From Porphyromonas sp. (GTDB lineage Bacteria; Bacteroidota; Bacteroidia; Bacteroidales; Porphyromonadaceae), in assembly GCA_022772085.1 (NCBI GenBank), contig JALFBN010000007.1, positions 186,001-250,000 on the forward strand: a DNA stretch of 64,000 bases. Direction: 5' to 3'. Of the stretch, positions 61,444-64,000 are shown in pieces (position 1 is the stretch's first letter; each line of letters starts with the position of its first letter). The notes under the pieces are model-generated. The model made no database searches. It was not told where the DNA came from and worked only from the letters and a program-made list of their open reading frames with translations. The position numbers and the translations under genes are program-made.

Positions 61444-63204
61444 TTACAAACCAATAATCCTAAAGTTTTTTAGGTCGTGTATACTCAATGGCTCTTCTTT
61501 CGCCTTATTGAAGAGGTCGCGAATGCCGTATGTATCCAAAATATAGGGGTCATAGATAGCAAATGCATAACGCTTGTTCCCCTCTACAAAGTACAGATAC
61601 TGCATGAATTGCCCCTTAGCTTCGTTGTAATAGTAAGGGTGTTTGCAACGCTTCAACTGCCCCTCCTTAAGACCAAAAAGATCCAGTACTATATCATTAG
61701 AAAACTTAACCCTTAGTATGGAAGATGGACTCTTTTTACGAGAGTAGGGCATCAAATCCTCCCATACAGAATAATGGAATGTTTTTCTTATATCCAAGTT
61801 GTAGTATCCATGTGCATAATCGGCAATCTTTTTAACTTTTCGATTGTACTCTTCTTCATATTGAGCCTGCCAAAAAGAGTTATCACTTTCGTGTATAGGA
61901 CGTAGCGAAATTTGATCTCCATAACGAGTATGCAGGAATAGGTAAAGAGGGCGAGGGGCTCTATATGGGAATTCAGGCTGAGTCTCATAGGTATCTGATT
62001 CTTTATCAGGCGATCCCAATCTTATCTCAAGATAGGGTTCTCTAAAGCTCTTGTTGTATGCCCGTTGCTCAATACGCTTCTTAAAGTTCTCCTCCTGCAC
62101 AAATTCTGAAATGGGGGTAAACCCTCCCTTGGGAATATCAATAAGAACATGTGTAGACTTGTCATTCAAGCTATTTACCCATGGAGAGAAATCCATCTTC
62201 AACTGATCATATTTCATCGGAGCAGAAAAGCCCATTGCGTATCCTCCTCCTCTCGTTTCATAGACAACCCTTAATGTTTCAAAGAAATTTGTAGTCGAAG
62301 TACTAGAAGAATTAGAACCTCCATTACTGTTTTTAGCAGAAGGAGTCATACTAAAAGAGTTGCCTGTAATAGTACAAGAAGTTTCTATTTTATCTCTGAG
62401 TTCAGACTCCAACTTAGTTGAAGAATGCACTTCTTTAGAAGAAGCGTGATACAAGAAAATAGCCTTTCCCCCCGAGACATATTGAGTAATTACCACTGGG
62501 GCATATCGTCCGTCCATGGAAAATAAATCTTGGAAAGGCTTATTGTAGAGGTTGCTACGGAATACATCCGACATGTATTTATTCGAAATAAGGTTATCCA
62601 AATCTGCTGAACGCTCTAGGGTTTCCCGTTCTTCTTGACAAAGGACGTTCAACTCTGCATAGGCTGTTTTCTCCTTGAATTCAAACGTGTTATTAAAAGA
62701 AGAGGAGAACGTTTGTTCGTATCCAATTTTGAAAATCTTAAAATCGACTCCGACACTAAAAACGTTGGAATACTTTCGGCTTATGTTTGAGGAGAAAGAC
62801 TTTTCGCTCGCAAATGTACTACATTCGGACACAAGTCTCTTCAAGGGGAGCTTTTCAATACTACGAGGAGAATCCTCTTCAAAGCGTCTTATATCGAAAA
62901 TTTGCCTTTTAAAACATGCAGGATTTCCAAGAAGACCTTCTGCTGGATTGTACGCAAATCCTATATACTGTTTTAGAGGATCAGAGGAATTTGACCTCAA
63001 GGAATTTTCGTCTCGATCATCTATGTCTTTACTTAGGATAATGGGAGCATCTCCTTGGCGAGAATAAATGAGTTCTCCTCTATCCTCGCCTACAAGATCT
63101 TGTTCTTTAGGGCTATTCGACTGACATGCAAAGAGGGAGAGGAAAACAAAAAGGATAAGACAAAAGTGCTGTAAGGCTACAGCAAAAGAATTTGATCGTT
63201 TCAT
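61444..63204 (-). CDS. MACPF-like lipoprotein (possible pore-forming protein)
   Basis: A 586-residue exported lipoprotein (lipobox SLFAC, Cys about 27). A core with features of the MACPF fold: GVDFKIFKIGYEQTFSSSFN at about 152-171; RYAPVVITQYVSGGKAIFLY at about 233-252, resembling the MACPF signature YGTHxxxxxxxGG but lacking the T-H pair; YETRGGGY at about 315-322; and SPWVNSLND near 340-348, as in Bacteroidales MACPF antimicrobial proteins (BSAP type). The last roughly 180 residues (RPLYLFLHTRYGDQISLRPI onward) are a separate domain. Similar proteins kill related strains. The signature is degenerate, so activity is uncertain. Second gene of an operon, 23 nt after a small lipoprotein. Confidence 0.6.
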   Translation of the reverse strand: MKRSNSFAVALQHFCLILFVFLSLFACQSNSPKEQDLVGEDRGELIYSRQGDAPIILSKDIDDRDENSLRSNSSDPLKQYIGFAYNPAEGLLGNPACFKRQIFDIRRFEEDSPRSIEKLPLKRLVSECSTFASEKSFSSNISRKYSNVFSVGVDFKIFKIGYEQTFSSSFNNTFEFKEKTAYAELNVLCQEERETLERSADLDNLISNKYMSDVFRSNLYNKPFQDLFSMDGRYAPVVITQYVSGGKAIFLYHASSKEVHSSTKLESELRDKIETSCTITGNSFSMTPSAKNSNGGSNSSSTSTTNFFETLRVVYETRGGGYAMGFSAPMKYDQLKMDFSPWVNSLNDKSTHVLIDIPKGGFTPISEFVQEENFKKRIEQRAYNKSFREPYLEIRLGSPDKESDTYETQPEFPYRAPRPLYLFLHTRYGDQISLRPIHESDNSFWQAQYEEEYNRKVKKIADYAHGYYNLDIRKTFHYSVWEDLMPYSRKKSPSSILRVKFSNDIVLDLFGLKEGQLKRCKHPYYYNEAKGQFMQYLYFVEGNKRYAFAIYDPYILDTYGIRDLFNKAKEEPLSIHDLKNFRIIGL

Positions 63205-63227
63205 TGTTATGTAGGGTTAAGGGGATA

Positions 63228-63713
63228 CTAAGCGATGCGTTTCAGTTTGATCCAAATGGTTCTTGAAGTGTCATCTGCTCGAGACACTAAGGAAAGACTG
63301 TTTTCACGAAATTCTGTGATAATCCAATCTAAAGAAAGAAATTCAAATAAAACTCGAAAATCTCGCATTCCTAAAATCTTTTTTGACGATCTAGAATATG
63401 TGAACGTACTAAATCTTTTAGACTCCGCCATAGGTTCTGTCGATTTTTTCTCGTTCCATGCGAACAAAAAAGCAGCTGGATCATCTTCAAAGTGCCAACG
63501 ACCTAAAGAGTTCCCAAGAAAAGAAATCCCAACAGGTACTTCTACGACATTGCCATTAGTGTCTTTTGTAGAGACAATCCCTTGCCATGCTGAACCAACA
63601 AGGTCAAGATCTTCCGCCACGGGATCTTTTCCCCCACAAGCTGCGAGACTCCACGATAGCAGCACAAATAGAATCGTAGCGACCTGAACATTTTTCACGA
63701 AAAACTTTTTCAT
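63228..63713 (-). CDS. Small exported lipoprotein upstream of the MACPF-like gene
   Basis: A 161-residue lipoprotein (SPII signal SWSLAAC). The mature domain begins DLVGSAWQGIVSTKDTNGNV and continues GISFLGNSLGRWHFE and RTIWIKLKRIA. It resembles lipocalin-like/META-type beta barrels common in Bacteroidetes; family assignment is a shape argument only. As the first gene before a putative pore-former, it might be a partner or an immunity protein, though that is inference. A -7 box TATCTTTG lies 32 nt upstream. Confidence 0.55.
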   Translation of the reverse strand: MKKFFVKNVQVATILFVLLSWSLAACGGKDPVAEDLDLVGSAWQGIVSTKDTNGNVVEVPVGISFLGNSLGRWHFEDDPAAFLFAWNEKKSTEPMAESKRFSTFTYSRSSKKILGMRDFRVLFEFLSLDWIITEFRENSLSLVSRADDTSRTIWIKLKRIA

Positions 63714-63744
63714 ACTTCAATCAGTTTATTAGTAATTTGTGTGG

Positions 63745-63752
63745 CAAAGATA
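63745..63752 (-). promoter_or_regulatory. -7 box of the MACPF operon
   Basis: TATCTTTG on the minus strand, a perfect TAnnTTTG, with a TTG 15 nt further upstream, slightly close. The leader would be about 27 nt. A palindrome CACTACT-A-AGTAGTG (63780-63794) lies just upstream. Confidence 0.5.
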
Positions 63753-64000
63753 GTCATTAATACTATCCAATAATAGGCACTACTAAGTAGTGGGTATTAA
63801 TACAAATACAATACTCTCTGTGAAACGCTCAAAAATCGCTGGCTAAAACTTTTTGAAGAATAGGGCAAAACAAAAATGTTTCTCAGGCAAGAAAATATAA
63901 TCTATAGGCCTAGAATTTTTGAACCATTAGCCTACACTTTTTTGCTCAATAGCAGGAATCTGAAATCTTAGGCGCCTATACCCTCCTCACCATACCCTAT
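63753..64000. other. Intergenic region at window end
   Basis: No gene. Contains the palindrome at 63780-63794, flanked by two ATTAATAC copies, and two clear copies of the dispersed repeat (GGCTAAAACTTTTTGAAG at 63841, GGCCTAGAATTTTTGAACC at 63908). Confidence 0.4.

Noticed and set aside
1..64000. CRISPR arrays, tRNA and rRNA genes
   Set aside because: No regularly spaced direct repeats of 25-40 nt and no TTCGANTC-type T-loop with matching acceptor stem were noticed in the intergenic regions. A tRNAscan or CRISPR search could not be run.

Overview
The window looks like chromosomal DNA of a Bacteroidales bacterium, most likely Porphyromonas or a close relative. The evidence is a FimA-FimB-FimC-FimD-FimE-like fimbrial gene order, a PepO-like M13 peptidase, a methionine gamma-lyase, several proteins with type IX secretion (T9SS) C-terminal sorting tails, BspA-type leucine-rich-repeat proteins, many SPII lipoproteins, and promoters of the Bacteroidetes type (-33 TTG, -7 TAnnTTTG). 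The species cannot be fixed from the sequence alone. No rRNA, tRNA, CRISPR array or prophage was seen.

Layout. 1-16.7 kb, minus strand: a partial lysyl-endopeptidase-like secreted protease (cut by the window edge), an S1-domain RNA-binding protein, a PDZ protein, pncC, tsaD, three membrane proteins, leuS, a secreted LRR protein overlapping a kinase-like gene, a MarC-family protein and tgt. 16.9-24.1 kb, plus strand: a 1594-residue T9SS cargo protein overlapping by 4 nt a 788-residue BspA-type LRR protein. 24.2-32.2 kb: metK (minus) with a long structured leader, then phoH/PIN, a PanE-like reductase, a copper-type P-ATPase and methionine gamma-lyase. 32.2-42.5 kb: a five-gene fimbrial operon behind a roughly 350-nt structured leader. 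42.7-56.4 kb, plus strand: rsmI, a coiled-coil lipoprotein, a third LRR protein, a HAD phosphatase, a PepSY membrane protein, small unknown genes, a T9SS-like secreted protein, a nucleotidyltransferase, pepO and a dGTPase. 56.6-61.2 kb: a decay island with an IS relic bounded by matching 22-bp inverted repeats, two small lipoproteins, a broken outer-membrane beta-barrel gene and a broken yihY. 61.4-63.8 kb: an operon of a small lipoprotein and a MACPF-like lipoprotein.

How it fits together. Housekeeping genes for tRNA and rRNA modification (tsaD, tgt, rsmI, leuS) alternate with a surface programme: T9SS cargo, LRR adhesin-like proteins, fimbriae, surface lipoproteins and a possible pore-forming protein. 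This suits an asaccharolytic, peptide-using, surface-colonising anaerobe.

Most notable. (1) The metK leader on the minus strand has a good promoter, about 220 nt of strongly structured RNA and an intrinsic terminator, with no second promoter before metK. The segment CTGTGGA near its 5' end is an exact complement of part of the terminator arm. This looks like a riboswitch-type attenuator that I cannot assign to a known class. (2) The fimbrial leader shows a similar promoter-structure-terminator layout. (3) The MACPF-like lipoprotein operon may be an antagonistic toxin locus. (4) A degenerate repeat around GCCYAAAACTTTTTGAAC is scattered through intergenic regions.
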